From assembly GCF_001640805.2 (NCBI RefSeq), contig NW_026115289.1, forward strand, positions 18,735-82,734: 64,000 nucleotides of DNA, given 5' to 3'. The position numbers were made by a program, and so were the translations under genes. Under the pieces are notes generated by a model that saw nothing but the letters and a program-made list of their open reading frames with translations, searched no databases and had not been told where the DNA came from. Of this stretch, positions 26,996 to 39,202 are shown piece after piece (position 1 is the first letter of the stretch; the number at the start of each line of letters is the position of its first letter). This DNA comes from Lates calcarifer. Lineage: Eukaryota; Chordata; Actinopteri; Centropomidae.

Positions 26996-27696
26996 TTTTC
27001 ATGGCATGAATTCCACGAGATGCTAGAAATATTTGTTTGAGATACTGGTCCATGTAGACATGATCACTTCACATAATCTGTGCAGATATTCATGCTGCTA
27101 GTCTTATGTTCTACCACATTGCAAAGGTTTTCAGATCTGACATGCTTTGTGACATGGTGTATAATGGTGCTGGAAGTAGCCATTAGAAGACAGCAAACTG
27201 TGGCCAAGTGTGCCAAGAAAACTTTGCCCACACCGTTACACCACCACCACCACCAGACTGGACTGTTGATACAAGACAGGTTGGGTCCATGGATTCATGT
27301 TGTTAATACCAAATTCCCATTCTACTATTTTCGAACCCCAGTAGAAATCCAGATTTCCTCAGACCTGGCTACTTCTCCTGTCTTCAACTGTCCAGTTTTG
27401 GTGAATCTGTGCCCACTGAACAGGTTCATTGTTTCTGTCTTTGGGACTGCCGTTCTCTGGATGTTGTTTGTTTTTAACACCTTCATGAGTTGCTCCAGAG
27501 ACTGACACACATTTTGATCACATTTTCCTCAATTCTTGTGTTCAATGTGAACATTATCCTCCTGACCTGTATCTTCATGATTTCTGTATTGCATTGTTGT
27601 CACATGATTAACTGATGGAATAATTTCACGAACAATCAGGTATACAGATGTCCATGATAATGAGTGTATGTATTTAAGTAATTTGGGTGAACTGTG
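26996..27696 (-). mobile_element. Decayed Tc1-like transposon in U4
   Basis: Copy of the U1 relic, between the exon-like block and the gene A 3' UTR. U3 lacks it. Confidence 0.65.
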
Positions 27697-28479
27697 CTGC
27701 ATAAAAAAATACATTGAGATCTGACTTCATTTCAGCAGGACAATCCACCCAATGAGTCCTAGGTACAAAAACGATTGTAACACAATTAAACTGTTTAGAG
27801 TCAAAGCTAAAATTGTATGTGTGTGTGTACAAATCTGCATACATGCATCTATTTACAAATTCTGTTTTGACACATATGACTAATTTACATGCCTAAACTA
27901 GTACCGTATAATTAATTTCAAAATAACTATATAATTACAATTGCTTGGACACAAAATGACACTAAGTTATAAGTTCAATATAAGTTAATTTTAAATAGCT
28001 CCTGGAAAAATGTGTGGAAGAGGAGTAAGAAACATAATGTGGTGAATGTAACTAAAAATACGTTGTTTACTATGTGTACTATGTTTACAGTCTGCCTATA
28101 ATTTTGTTGTCCTGATTGCCTTTTCTGCAAAGTTACTATGTTGTACACACATCTATTGTGTGTCTGTCCATTCTGTAAAAGGAATCGCTGCTATGTTCTT
28201 TCTCCTTCCTTTTTTTCAATTTTTTCCCACTTTAAGGGTGTTTTAGGGTGGTTTCCTTACTCAAAATAAGGGTTAAAGGACAGAGGGTGTTGTATTTTGT
28301 ACAGATTGTAAAGGCCCCTGAGGTAAATTTGTGATTTGTGATGATTAATAAAACCAACTTGACATTAGGACTGTTAGGTAAGACATAGGCAAGAACAAGG
28401 TTGGAAAAATCAGGTTTTAGGACTTTTTTTAAAACAACATTCTAAATATGAACCTATGAAACTAAACCACATGTGGCAC

Positions 28480-29474
28480 ATTTCACTCAAAAATTAACTT
28501 TATTGAGGTTCACTGGATAATATCAAATACAGTTTTGCATTCAGAATCTGTTCTTACTTTTACTTTTACTTTCTACTCTTTGGGTTCATGTTTAGGTTAG
28601 TAGCCATGAACATATACATATAAGGAGCAGGGAGAGGGCCTTTCCTCCCTTCTCTCTGTCTCTTGGAAAAGTGAGGTCATTGAGTGAGAGCCCGATGTCT
28701 CGCTATAAATCGTAAAGATGACTAATATATATATATACTGATGTTGAGAGCTGTTGGGAGAGAGATCCATATTGGCACGGATCCTCTCACAAGTTACTGC
28801 AGTGCTTGTTTTGATGCTGGACTTCTTTGCAATAAACTTCTATATGCAAGTAAGACAGTGTCAGCGGAGATCTTCTCTTCATCAGCTTCACATCATCACC
28901 ATCGAATATACCACAATAGTAAAATAATAAGTTGTATATAACTAAATGACTAAAAAGACTTTTCTCTCTTCTTCTATTTCTCACATGAACACACATAAAA
29001 AACATTATTTTCCTGTAAGCAAAAGTGTTTTCCTTAAACATGGTGGAGAAATAGTGATTCAAGATCATTACTTGAGAAATCCAACCCACAATCAAATCAT
29101 TTATTCAAGGTTCAAGGTTTCATTTAAACAGCCATATAATCAGTGGTACTCCTATCCCAATCATCAAACACTTGAGTCACAAAATAAAGTCATGGACAGA
29201 AAAAAAAACTATTAAATCATTAAAAACACAAAGCCTCTGGGGCATTGGCAGAGACCAGTACCATGTAGACCTTCACATGTCAGCCACCTGCCTCTGTACT
29301 ATCATCAGTTAATGTCAATAATATCAGACCAAAAAAATCTAAAATCTCTCTACATTAATTCACAAAAAAACAAAGTCAAAGTACATAACAAACCACCACT
29401 CAAAGAGAACAAAGATAATAACTTGATAAAAATAGCTGCGCACAAATCCAGAGACCTCATGTCTGCGGGGACAT
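28480..29474 (-). other. Gene A 3' UTR with AATAAA signal
   Basis: The stop codon at 29475-29477 is followed by about 1 kb of non-coding sequence. It ends near a minus-strand AATAAA (forward 28,499-28,504). The same layout occurs in U1 and U2. The cleavage site is approximate. Confidence 0.6.
28499..28504 (-). terminator. Gene A polyadenylation signal AATAAA
   Basis: Canonical hexamer on the minus strand about 970 nt past the stop codon. It is conserved at the equivalent place in U1 and U2. Confidence 0.55.
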
Positions 29475-32400
29475 TCAGTAGGTGATCAGGCCTCTGCTGT
29501 TTCTTTCCACTGAGCAAATCTAAAACACCTACCAGAGAGATAAACAGCAATGATAAAGAACTGTCTCATCAACCATTACTTAACACTGAACTACAAATGT
29601 GAGGACAGCTGTTCACACTGGAAAACAAAATCCCATCGCCTGTTGGCGCATCCTTGGTTTGGATAAAGAGTTTGACTAGAACGTACCTGTTCCCATGTCA
29701 TGGACTCAGTGCAGCTGCTGGACCGGGTGAATCAGCACACATGTAATTAAAAGTGTCATTAATTATTGTTCAGAACAAGAATATCTCATAATTAAGGCCC
29801 TTTAAAACTCATTATGTAGACACAAACAAAAGTTTTACCTTACTGATGACATTTCTTCATCCATGCAGGACTTCAGTTCATCATAATATCTCTTCACCAT
29901 GCCAAGCTCTAATGAAAAATCTTTTAAAAGGTAAAATAAATTGGAAACCTGTTTATTTATAAATATTAATTATATATTTACAAAATTGCTGGTGATCTAG
30001 CTAAATGCCTTTGTTTTGAAATGTTCTGTACCTGGGATTGAGTGATCATCTGTTTTGAGTGACAGCTCAATTGATTCCTTCAGAGTTCTCTCCAGTTCCT
30101 CCAGGATGAACGTCTAATCCAGCATCAAAACAACCCATTGTTACTTATCACTCACGCAACCAAATATTGTGTTAAAGATTAACTGAATCATACATAAATT
30201 AACAGTTTAGATGTGTGTTGAGACCGGGCAAAATGGTTCATTCATATAGGCAGATTTATGTCTTAGAATAATAACAATAATTGCACATCTATGACAGTGA
30301 CTGCAGTGTTTAAAAGCAACTTTTAGAATATAGATGATGACCTACATCTTGGACAAAGATAAAGATGTGCAGCACAACATGTTTTACTACTGTATATCAA
30401 CATTCTGTTTCATATTATAAAATGTGACAAACCTTCAGTTCATCCAGTTGTCTCAACATCTCATTTTTGGCCATGTCAAACATAGTGTCCTTTGAGTCAT
30501 GTACATGCTTCTCAATAGTGTCCCTCATGTTTTTCAGCGTGTCCTGTCCTCTAAATTTTGCTGCTTCTACAATAAAACAGGAAAAAGTCATCAAACATCT
30601 GCACAGTCATGATGAATGTACATGTCTATTATTATGATGACAGGATGTGTATATATATGTGTATATATATATATATATCATGATCTTCTGTATTACTTTT
30701 GTAGCAGTCTTGCATTTCTTTCTCGATTGTCTCCGTCAGACTGTTGTAGATTGTTTTCTTACTGTCCTGGATAATTTTGTTGACTCTTGTCTTAATTTTT
30801 TCCTCCTTAAAGAGAAAACATAAAGTATGAACAAACAAACAAACAAGGTAATTCGAATAAGGCTACTCTTTTTTCATTAAAAAAAACAACTTAGTTTTAC
30901 CTTAAAAGCAGTGAATTATTTAAACAGATTTTCAGCCTATTTTCCACCTGGTGGGGGTGGATATACACTCACTGGTCAGTTTATCAGTTACACCTGGCAA
31001 GTACTGGGTTGGAACCCTAGCTCTTCATGGCATAGATTCAACAAGGTGCTAGAAACATTCCTCAGAGATTTTGGTCCATAATGACATAGTATTTGCACAT
31101 CCATGATGTGAATCTCCCATTCCACCACATCCCAAAGAAGCTCTATTGTAGATCCCTGTAGATCAGCAATTTCTGAACTACTCAGACCAGCCCATCTGGC
31201 ACCAACAACCAGCCACATTCAAAGTCACTTAAATCACCTTTCTTCCCCATTTTGATGCTCAATTTGAACTTCAGCAGATTGTCTTGACCATGTGTACATG
31301 CTTAAATACATTGAGTTGCTGCATTGTGAATGGCTGATTAGACATTTGCATTAATGAGCTGATGAACAGGTGTACCTAATAAAGAGGCTGTTGAGTGTAT
31401 ATTTTGCCCACTCAGACTATAGACAAATAATGTTTATATATCCCCATACGTAAATTAAAAACATTTAATGTTTATAGTTAGATACCGCTAATTGTGTATC
31501 TAGATGATTAGATGTATCTAATCATGTGGATACAGCTCCTGACCTGTATCTACATGATTTAATGCTCTGCACTGCTGCCAAATGATTGGCTGACTGGCAG
31601 AGATAGGAGTTACACATGTGCAAGTCTCAAATAAATTCCAAGTTATTTTGGTGAGAATCAAGCGAGGCAGAGAGAGATATGTGTTTAATTAAACTGTTTG
31701 ATAAGAGACTAATGGGTAGGATGATAATATTCTGGTGTTTTACCTCTGTCTGAAGAAAAATCAGTTGCAGTTCGACATCTTTGTACTTTGGAATCAACTT
31801 CTGTGTGTCAAGTGAAAATGTTTTGACGACTCCGTTGAATGGTCCACATTTTGCGTCATTTCTGAAAAATGTTTACAAGTTGAAATGTTTTCTGTAATTA
31901 TTATGTAATCTGGAATATTTTAATAAAGTAGAATTTGTTAATTCTAGACATCCTCTGGAGTTTGTAAATGTTCCAACAAAAGCTTTTGTGTCTTCATTAA
32001 GTCATTTCTTACGGGAAGGTCCTCCTGAAGTTTTCATCAATGCTGTTAGTCAGGCGTGAACTTAACTTCATGTTGATATTTATTTGCTTCCCTTTTTTTG
32101 GTTTGTGGGTGCCTTTTTTCTCAAGTATACACCTCAGTGTCCTGTGAAAAGCTCCACCTGATACCTTTCTCTGAGACAAAACAGGAACATACATCTTTAA
32201 AGACATATTCGTATTAAGTGCAAGATCAATTGCTTCAATCAAAGTCTAATCAAAATACATACAGGATGTAAGATGGACTTCAAGTTTCCTTCACATGAAC
32301 CTTTTGATTTTTTAACCCCCTCAACAAGACATTTTTCAAAAGCCTCATAAGCCTCTTCCATGGGTTTTCGGACTCTATCAAGTTCATGTTTCATGGTTGC

Positions 32401-35189
32401 TTCAAGCTTTGCACACACATCTGTTTTTATGCCAGCCTGAAATCAAACACAGGTTTATTTATGAAATTCTGTTGGTCATGTGTATGACTGCCCTTTAATT
32501 ACTGTGGTTATGCAGCTTCTCTGAAGTAACTAAAACTTCAACTACCTTTAAGGCTAAAAATTTTTATAAGTGACATTTCATGTGGACTCTTTCAGTATCT
32601 AATTGACATTAAAACATAGTTACTCCACAAGTCAGTAAGAAGCCAGGCATTTGACATTTGCACATCCATATTTTCAATGCAGTGAGTGTAGTTAACATAT
32701 TTGACATGAATTTGTTATGTGACCTACCTCTTCTTTGCATCTTGCCCCTTGAATCAGAGACAGAATCCCGTAAGCTCCAGACACATAGTTTAATGTCTCT
32801 GAGTGACAGTCATTGAGACCTTGAAGAAATTCCTGAAGTTGGGGTATTTCTGTAAAATGGAAATTTAGTTTGTATTTTACATATTTTTCTTTAAATTATA
32901 AGTCATTCTTATTTGAAATAAAGTGCTTAAAGTAAATATGTATTTGAGCTCCACATTTTCTGTCATGGAGACTTCACCTACCAGTTTCTTCTGGCTTCAG
33001 ACGTTTCCCTTCTGGAAACTCTGTGGAGCTCACTGTGAACACTTTGAAACAGTCCTCACTGAAGTGTTTCTGAAAAAAAGGGCTTTGATTTTGACGCAAG
33101 CTTGTCACTGTAGACAATCTTTGTCTTACATTTTCTGTCAGTCTATGTAGCTCACCTTAATCTTACTTTTTTTCCTGAATTTTCTGATCACTTTTGTCTT
33201 GGCTTTCTTGTTTCTTTCAGATATGCGATCAGCTGCTGAACTAAAAGCAAAGACTTTTTTTTATCAAGTGGCACATTCTACAGTAAGTCAGGTAAGGATT
33301 TCTGATGATTCCCTGTCACGCTCGCGGGTGTGTCATCAACTCAAGTTACTGAAGTGGTAATTAGTCAGTAAAACAAGACATATGATGGCACAATCGTCAC
33401 AATAAACAAGTTGAAATTAAGGGAAAATCTGGGTTCAGTCATATAACGTGGATCATTAATTGTATTCTTGCTGCTGTTTTCCATTACCAATGATCAGATG
33501 AACTAAATGAACTAAATCTATTAGAGTCAGAAAGCCAGAAAAAGACATGATGACAATCAGAATGTGGATATTGTCATTTAAAAAGGAATGTGAATGACCT
33601 GGTTTCTCATGTCTTTACAAATCCACACATTGTCAACAGTGGAACATACACACATTATAAAGCTGGCATGGTACAGGTTCAAAGATTTTTTGCTCATGCT
33701 GTTGGAAAATGCCTCAGTGTCTAATTTGGATGTTGAATTTCACTATGTACTTTTGTATCTTAATTCACTTACTAATTGTCCACATTTTCAATAAGATCAG
33801 ACTTGGTGCAGATGAAGTGAATGTGCTGACACTCGCCACCATTTCCCATGAGGCTACTGGCATTTTCCAGGATCTCCCAGGGTTCTTTCTCTGCTGCTGC
33901 TCGATTAATGTCAGTCACGATCCACACAGTAGAACAACTTCCAACAATCTGAAGAGGCATGATCGCAAGTTAACTATGTATGATTAATTTAATTGTCAGT
34001 GCTTTGTAATAATGGGACATCACAGTTTACAGTAACAGACAATTGAGTACCGGTACATGTGAATAAATTACCTCTTTCCACATTTCATCTCTGCTCTTGT
34101 TACGGTCTCCACTTCCAGGAAGGTCCACAAGTGTGACATGCTGGAGAAAGTCATTATTAGGCACCCTGACAGTCACACACTTCACCAGTGGCCAGTATTG
34201 CCTCTTTGCTTCTTTACCTTCTCCCTCCTCTGAGTCACTTCTTGTGTATTTGGCAATTTCTACAGACAGCTCTTCAGCCTGTAATAAATAATAAAATAAA
34301 GTACAGTAATGCAAGGTGATTTTATTTAGATGCACATTTAAACATAATTAGGCCCAGGCCTTCTTTGAATCAAACTCTGGTAGCTGCATTTTGTTTCAGT
34401 TGCATACATACGTTTTGGAGTGGAACTAAGAAAAGATTTTTGCAATAGTCAAACCTGCTTTTCAAGATCCTGTGAACATAAGTTCTCTTACTCCAGCTGT
34501 ATTTTTCAAATGATAAAAGACTAACACTGTAATTGATTTTTGATCTTTGCATATAGAACCTGGACTAGTAACAGAGAGATCAACCCATGTTTCCAACCCA
34601 TCCAACTTCAAAGGGACCAACTGGGCCAAAAGCAGCACTGAGATTTAATAATACAAGAATAGAAATTTTGGCTGGGACAGTGTTCATGCCAGAATCATCT
34701 AGGACCTCAATAAGACCTGGGATTTTTTGTTGTTGTGTTGTCAATGGCTTTCCTGGGAAGGGTAAATTTGATATGGGGCTGTAGTTGAGCACAGATTTGT
34801 CAAGAAGCTTCTATGTATTGATTTTAGTTTTATGTTAAATTATTGTTGAACTAAACCAAACTAGAATGGCTAGGCTGTATACAAGTTATACAAACCTCAA
34901 TAATTGTGAATTCATAGCATCTACTCTGTCAGACATGTAAGAATACTTTCTAAGAAGTGATTCACATATTGCATATAAGATTTTAAAAAAAATCTTACTC
35001 ACTGATTCACGTGTCAAAGTTTTGTTCTTGTTTTGGAGAAATTCTTTAATCTCTCTGAAATATTTGCTTTCCATGAGGTCTCCAGGGGATTTGTTTTTCC
35101 ATTCTTTTCTATACACTGCTGACAGCTTTTCAGCAGTGCCATCACCATCGTCATCATCATCGTCGTCGTCGTCATCGTCGTTGTCGTCG

Positions 35190-35231
<42 letters not shown>

Positions 35232-38200
35232 CCACCACCACCACCACCATCATCATCGTTTTCCTTCTCCTGACCTGAATTATCCCTAGAAAGGCGATTC
35301 AAGTACCACAACTCTTCTTCCCAATCCTGGGAAGCAAAAATGCTAATTACATTTCACTTATTTGAATTAAATGGCATGTAATGTAACCAGATCTGTATTT
35401 TTGCAGTTACACCAAAACTTTTCAACTTGTTTAAAGTAAAGAAACATATTTGGCTCATTTTACCTCTTTTGTAATGAACTCAATTTCTGCCTCATACTTT
35501 GGGTTGTGCATGTTCGCCTCCACTTTAATCATGACTGAGGTACATGCACTGACATCTCCAGAGGGCAAAAGATTCTTCTCTCCAATGACGGCATTTATCA
35601 AAGAGCTCTTTCCAGCCCCAGTTCTACCAAAGACACCGACCAGCTCCCTCTTGTCTATCTTCAAATCACTGATTTTAGTCCTGTTGTACAAGAGTTTAAA
35701 AATGGGTTAACTGATTAATTTGGGAAATGTACAAGTACTGAAAAAACATGTCAAAACCAGGAAGACATCTGTCTAAGGAGAGCCTGCTCATAATAATCTA
35801 TAGCAGCTATAATCAATATTTTATGTTAACAATGTCTCTAATGACTACTAATATATAAGGGGCTACTCATAGTGATGAACTTACACAGACGTACACTGAT
35901 TAGCAACAACACTAAAACACTTAGCTCAGCACTTCTAAAGTCTTTTTCTGACATACCAGGCACCCAATTTCAGCAAAAAGCTCTGATAAATTACAGCGCT
36001 CCCCAGCACAAAATGGCAGGGAGACCCAGTTATAGCTGATGCACATGGGACATTTTGAGGCTAAAAAGCTAAATGCTTCCCTCAGGAATCTGCAAATACC
36101 AAAAACAGAGGTAAAAGACAAAAAATATTGGACTTTCTTGACATATTGTCATATGTCAGAAACATGTCTGCATGTATGCTAATACTGCTTCATAACTGCT
36201 ATATGTGTAAAACAGGTAAGTATTTGCTAATATGTTTGGTATATCAACAAATCTAAGCCAGCATTGTGTTTGCAGCTTATTTTTGCTGCACCTAGATATC
36301 ACAAAAAAAGTCAGTTATTGCAGGTTTAAATACAGGGATTATTCAAGAGGAAATGCAATTAACACTTGAACTGTCATTTTGACTGCTTTCAAAATTTGCA
36401 ATGTCATAACTTGGTTTAAAAAAAACCTATGTACCAATAGGACCCTGACTTTTCCTAAATGTGTGTAAATTTTATTCTAACATTGTTTTATCATTAAAAT
36501 TTCAAAACACAAAAGAGATCTGAGTATTACTACCTCGAATGACCAGTAAACAGGGGGTGTCATATTTCCTTATTTGCTACATTTTCCCGCTCTTTCTCCT
36601 GCTCTCTTGTCTGTTTGTTTTTTATGCTCTGTGAAGCTAAAACCTAATTATAGCTTCACTCTAAACCCAAGAGAGACAAAAATGACAAGTAGAAAGAAAA
36701 TGACAGTTATGGTGGCTTTAGCCTTGCTTCAGAGCCTTGATGAGGAAGAATCCAACAGAGGAACAGGTTCAGAGAGTGATGCCTCTTGGTGTTTGGAAGA
36801 AGCTTCATATTATAGTTTTCATTTAGTGTCCTGATGTGTTTTTTACCTATTCCACCAATTTATTCTTAGATCTTTTTAATGATAATCCAAATTATATACA
36901 AATAATGTCCGAGCAGTCTAACTATGACTGCTATGGTCATTGTAGTAGTTGCAGAATTCTGGTAGACCGAGTGGTAAATGTCAGTGATCATTTACATATC
37001 AAGCTTAGCTTACATGCTGATGAATCATTAAATGCATATAAAATAAATCATAAACTATTATAAACAAATTTGTGAAGAGTTTAACCTACATATTCTCAAA
37101 ACATCCTATGGTTAACTGGCAGTTAAGAGACAGGAAATTAGGGAGGTGTCAGTCCAAGAACTCTAAGAGCAATTTGTAAAGCATTTAAAAGCATTTAAGT
37201 GCTAAAAGTCTGGAAGGATAGGAGGATTTTTAAGTCACCAAGACTTACTCACAGTCAGTAATGTGTTGCAGGTGTCAGAGTTTTACAAAAATCGAATTAT
37301 AATGAACTTTTCATACATATTTTGATTTTGGCCATTTAATAAGGTTTCAATCAGCTTATCAACAAATTGAAACAATCAAAAACACCAAAACACAACATGG
37401 TTCAGTATTTCTGTTAACTTATAATTCAAGCTCAGGATAGTTTTCCAAATATGAACAACTGATAACATTCTCACTACTTTAATTTCCAATGGGTTACTGT
37501 ACTGGAATATGGAAAACTTCATACTTACTTCAGGAAATCACTGAGCCCTCCGCTGTCTTCATCTGGTAGTTTATTCTTGACATTTGTCATTATGTTTTTC
37601 ACTTCAGACAGTATTTCCTCTGTCAGAGCAAAATTAAAAAACTATTCAGCAGAAACCATGAATCAGTGTTTTCAGTTAATGCAAAATGAGGTCTCTTGAT
37701 TAAGAAAACAGGAGGAAGAAGGAAAGTGGGAAAATAATGTGCATCACCAGGCTTACAATATACTATGGCTAATTATGAAAATAAAAAAAAGTTGGCTGGG
37801 TTTAAAAAACATTAGCAGGCGATGAGAAATGTCTCATGTAGGAAATAATATTTGCTATATGAAGAAAATTTAATTACATAGAAGTTTTAACCCTGTAGTA
37901 GGCTGCAGGTTGCCATTGTTTAGAAAGTAATATAAATACCGGGTTGCATTTTTTTTTCACATGGTCGTTTACTAGCCGGTGATATGCTGGACTCTCCCTG
38001 AAGATCCAACTTTCTCTTTCCTTTTTTTTTGTTTTAAATAAAAAGGAAGAGAAAAATATTATTGCCTTAAAAACACAAACAAACACTAATTGTAACCAAT
38101 AAGATATACAATATGTATAACATATATCTCACCTTTATTGCTTGTGTTACTGGTGGATGGCAAAACCTGAGAATGAATGTAAATATTTGACAGTCTTTGA

Positions 38201-39187
38201 TCAAGAAATTACATTGACACAGGCTTTGTTCTCTAACAGAACACTCTGACAGCTTGTCTTATAATATGTCATCCTTACTGGAGCACAATCAGCTGCTTCT
38301 TCATGATCCTGCAGATAAAGTGGAAGGCTGTGTAAAATTTTAATCAGCCACAAAAAATATAATCTGTATGACTAGTTTTTTTTCCTAGTGACATATTTTA
38401 TACACAAAGGCAAATACATTATTATAACATTCTAATTAATGCCATGAGTTTAAATTTATGACATTAGATAGAATATTTGGGAAGTATCTTTACAATGCAA
38501 AAAATTACCTTTGACAACTTGAATCTCCTCCTGAATATTGCCCTTGGTCCAACTTTTGGGATTAAGGTAGCAATGTCTTGGTCATTAAGACAGGAAAAAC
38601 TTTCCATGTCAATTCCTTCCTCTGTAATTAAAAATATTAAGTTGAATTTCAGTCATATAAATATAAATATAAATATAAATAAGTGTTTCAAAGTGTTGTG
38701 GACACAGCTGTCAGTTTAATCTTTAAGAACATGTCAGGCTCACAGAACTAATTGCATGGTTGAATGAGCTGAATGCAGTTTTCTTGTTTTTAAAACTATT
38801 TGTCACATTTCAGTCTTGATTTCAGTGCTACTCTTTTATTTCAATCACTCACAGGATGCCACAGAAGAGCCATTACTCTCATGTTATTTAATGTGTAGTT
38901 TCTATGTGAAAAAGTACAATGTTTTCTATTACAGGCATTTTATTTACACACTTATCTTTCAAAAAACTAAATGTAAGCTGTTATGGATGTGTCAGCATTG
39001 AACAATAGAACAAAGCAGCATTTTTATTTCTGTGTTAGAAGGTGTTTAGATGTTTCATTACTGGAAAGTCACATTGATATTGTATCTGTATATCTCAGAG
39101 GAAATGCAGTGAAACTTTACCTTTAAACCACGGTATCCACTTGCTGAGACCCCATTCAGTTAATTTGTTACAAACAAACTCATCCAT
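29475..39187 (-). CDS. nuggc-like: Gene A: NUGGC/SLIP-GC-like large GTPase, 21 coding exons, about 824 aa
   Basis: The reconstructed minus-strand coding exons, 5' to 3', are 39187-39121, 38621-38509, 38308-38279, 38166-38133, 37619-37529, 35680-35464, 35326-35003, 34278-34072, 33948-33773, 33240-33156, 33069-32982, 32849-32728, 32436-32263, 32170-32013, 31861-31744, 30805-30697, 30566-30433, 30113-30032, 29908-29839, 29717-29687 and 29519-29475. All have AG acceptors and GT donors, phases match, and the total is 2,475 nt. Residues 1-60 look like a SAM domain. The GTPase motifs are GRTGAGKS (about 130-137), DLPG (about 344-347) and TKSD (about 409-412). The C-terminal half is rich in charged helix-forming sequence, as in dynamin-like stalks. 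NUGGC is known in mammals as a nuclear GTPase of germinal-centre B cells; function here is inferred from family only. Exons 11-22 lie in repeat unit U4. An expanded Asp/Gly tract in exon 8 is unusual. The start is the first ATG after the exon 2 acceptor, shared with gene B. Confidence 0.88.
30646..30680. repeat. TA/TG microsatellite in gene A intron 17
   Basis: A shorter, interrupted TATATATG-type run at the site corresponding to U1 and U2. Here the exon 17 donor is GTAATA and is separate from the repeat. Confidence 0.8.
30961..31401. mobile_element. Internally deleted Tc1-like element in gene A intron 16 (U4)
   Basis: The same insertion in the functional gene, slightly shorter in one part and longer in another (an extra GAGCTGATG near the right end). 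Its presence in all full units dates the insertion before amplification; gene B lacks it. Confidence 0.72.
33773..33948 (-). CDS. Gene A exon 10: G4 motif (TKSD)
   Basis: This 176-nt exon encodes IVGSCSTVWIVTDINRAAAE and ends with ICTKSDLIENV. TKSD is the guanine-specificity motif. It ends in phase 2 and is the last exon present only once per full-length gene: the tandem amplification breakpoint (33,420/33,421) lies in the following intron. Its donor is therefore the natural splice partner of all four copies of exon 11. Confidence 0.9.
34072..34278 (-). CDS. Gene A exon 9: G3 motif of the GTPase domain
   Basis: The 207-nt exon, phase 0 at both ends, encodes VTLVDLPGSGDRNKSRDEMW. DLPG is the G3/Walker B motif of dynamin-superfamily GTPases, binding Mg and the gamma phosphate. 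The conserved YWPLVKCVTVRVPNNDFLQH lies just before it. The acceptor is TTACAG and the donor GTAATT. Confidence 0.92.
34350..34800 (-). mobile_element. LINE reverse-transcriptase relic in gene A intron 8
   Basis: The minus strand keeps NYSPISNLPFPGK and ILVLLNLSAAF, both recognisable pieces of L2/Rex-type LINE reverse transcriptase, but with the intervening part deleted. A related decayed stretch is at the same place in gene B. Confidence 0.6.
35003..35326 (-). CDS. Gene A exon 8: acidic insert with poly-Asp/Gly tract
   Basis: This 324-nt exon encodes a block starting Asp-Trp-Glu-Glu-Glu-Leu-Trp, then a low-complexity run (35,138-35,257): three Asp, six Gly, sixteen Asp, one Asn, eleven Asp and Gly-Asp-Gly. 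It resumes with EKLSAVYRKEW and a conserved KYFREIKEFL helix. In the gene B exon the corresponding stretch is about six residues. The run is built from GAT, GAC and GGT codons, so it looks like trinucleotide expansion kept in frame. It lies between the P-loop and the DLPG motif, where surface insertions are plausible. Confidence 0.88.
35138..35257. repeat. Coding trinucleotide repeat in gene A exon 8
   Basis: On the forward strand the run is ATC, GTC and ACC triplets, read on the minus strand as Asp and Gly. A pure ATC run of 13 triplets is the likely unstable core. Confidence 0.9.
35464..35680 (-). CDS. Gene A exon 7: P-loop (G1) of the GTPase domain
   Basis: This 217-nt exon encodes VGVFGRTGAGKSSLINAVIG, a classic Walker A/P-loop in which the lysine and serine bind nucleotide phosphates and Mg. 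A downstream Ser-Ala-Cys-Thr-Ser segment is where the switch I threonine is expected. The exon ends in phase 0 at a GTAAAA donor. The gene B counterpart differs by only a few residues (Lys for Arg within the P-loop). Confidence 0.92.
35681..37528. other. Gene A intron 6
   Basis: 1.85 kb between exons 7 and 6. Patches align with gene B intron 6 (49,896-50,977), for example around AAAACCAGGAAGACATCTGT. No exon or known element was recognised; short open frames have no support. Confidence 0.7.
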
Positions 39188-39202
39188 GTCGAAGAGTAGA
39201 AA
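39121..39202 (-). CDS. Gene A exon 2: start codon and SAM-like N-terminus
   Basis: An acceptor lies at 39203-39204, followed by 15 nt of leader and an ATG at 39185-39187. The peptide begins MDEFVCNKLTEWGLSKW and matches gene B closely. The donor GT is at 39119-39120 and the exon ends in phase 1. The pattern of Trp-Gly-Leu-Ser then Trp, continuing in exon 3 (38509-38621) with a conserved Glu-Gly-Ile-Asp and a Lys-Val-Gly-Pro turn, resembles a SAM domain, a helical protein-protein interaction module. Confidence 0.85.

Larger units (their letters stand above)
22970..33420. repeat. Tandem unit U4 (10,451 bp), the copy joined to gene A
   Basis: This unit is continuous with unique gene A sequence at 33,421. 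Its exons 11-22 complete gene A, and exon 14 is open (no TGA). The left 7.2 kb is nearly identical to U2; the part from about 30,190 to 33,420 shows many more differences from U1-U3. Confidence 0.92.

Noticed and set aside
1..33420. The regular 10.5-kb array as a possible satellite or CRISPR-like structure
   Set aside because: Units are large gene-derived duplications with exons and transposons, not short repeats with spacers.
35022..35273. Plus-strand poly-Ser/Pro frame and a minus-strand poly-Met/Thr frame
   Set aside because: They are other-frame readings of the triplet repeat in gene A exon 8.
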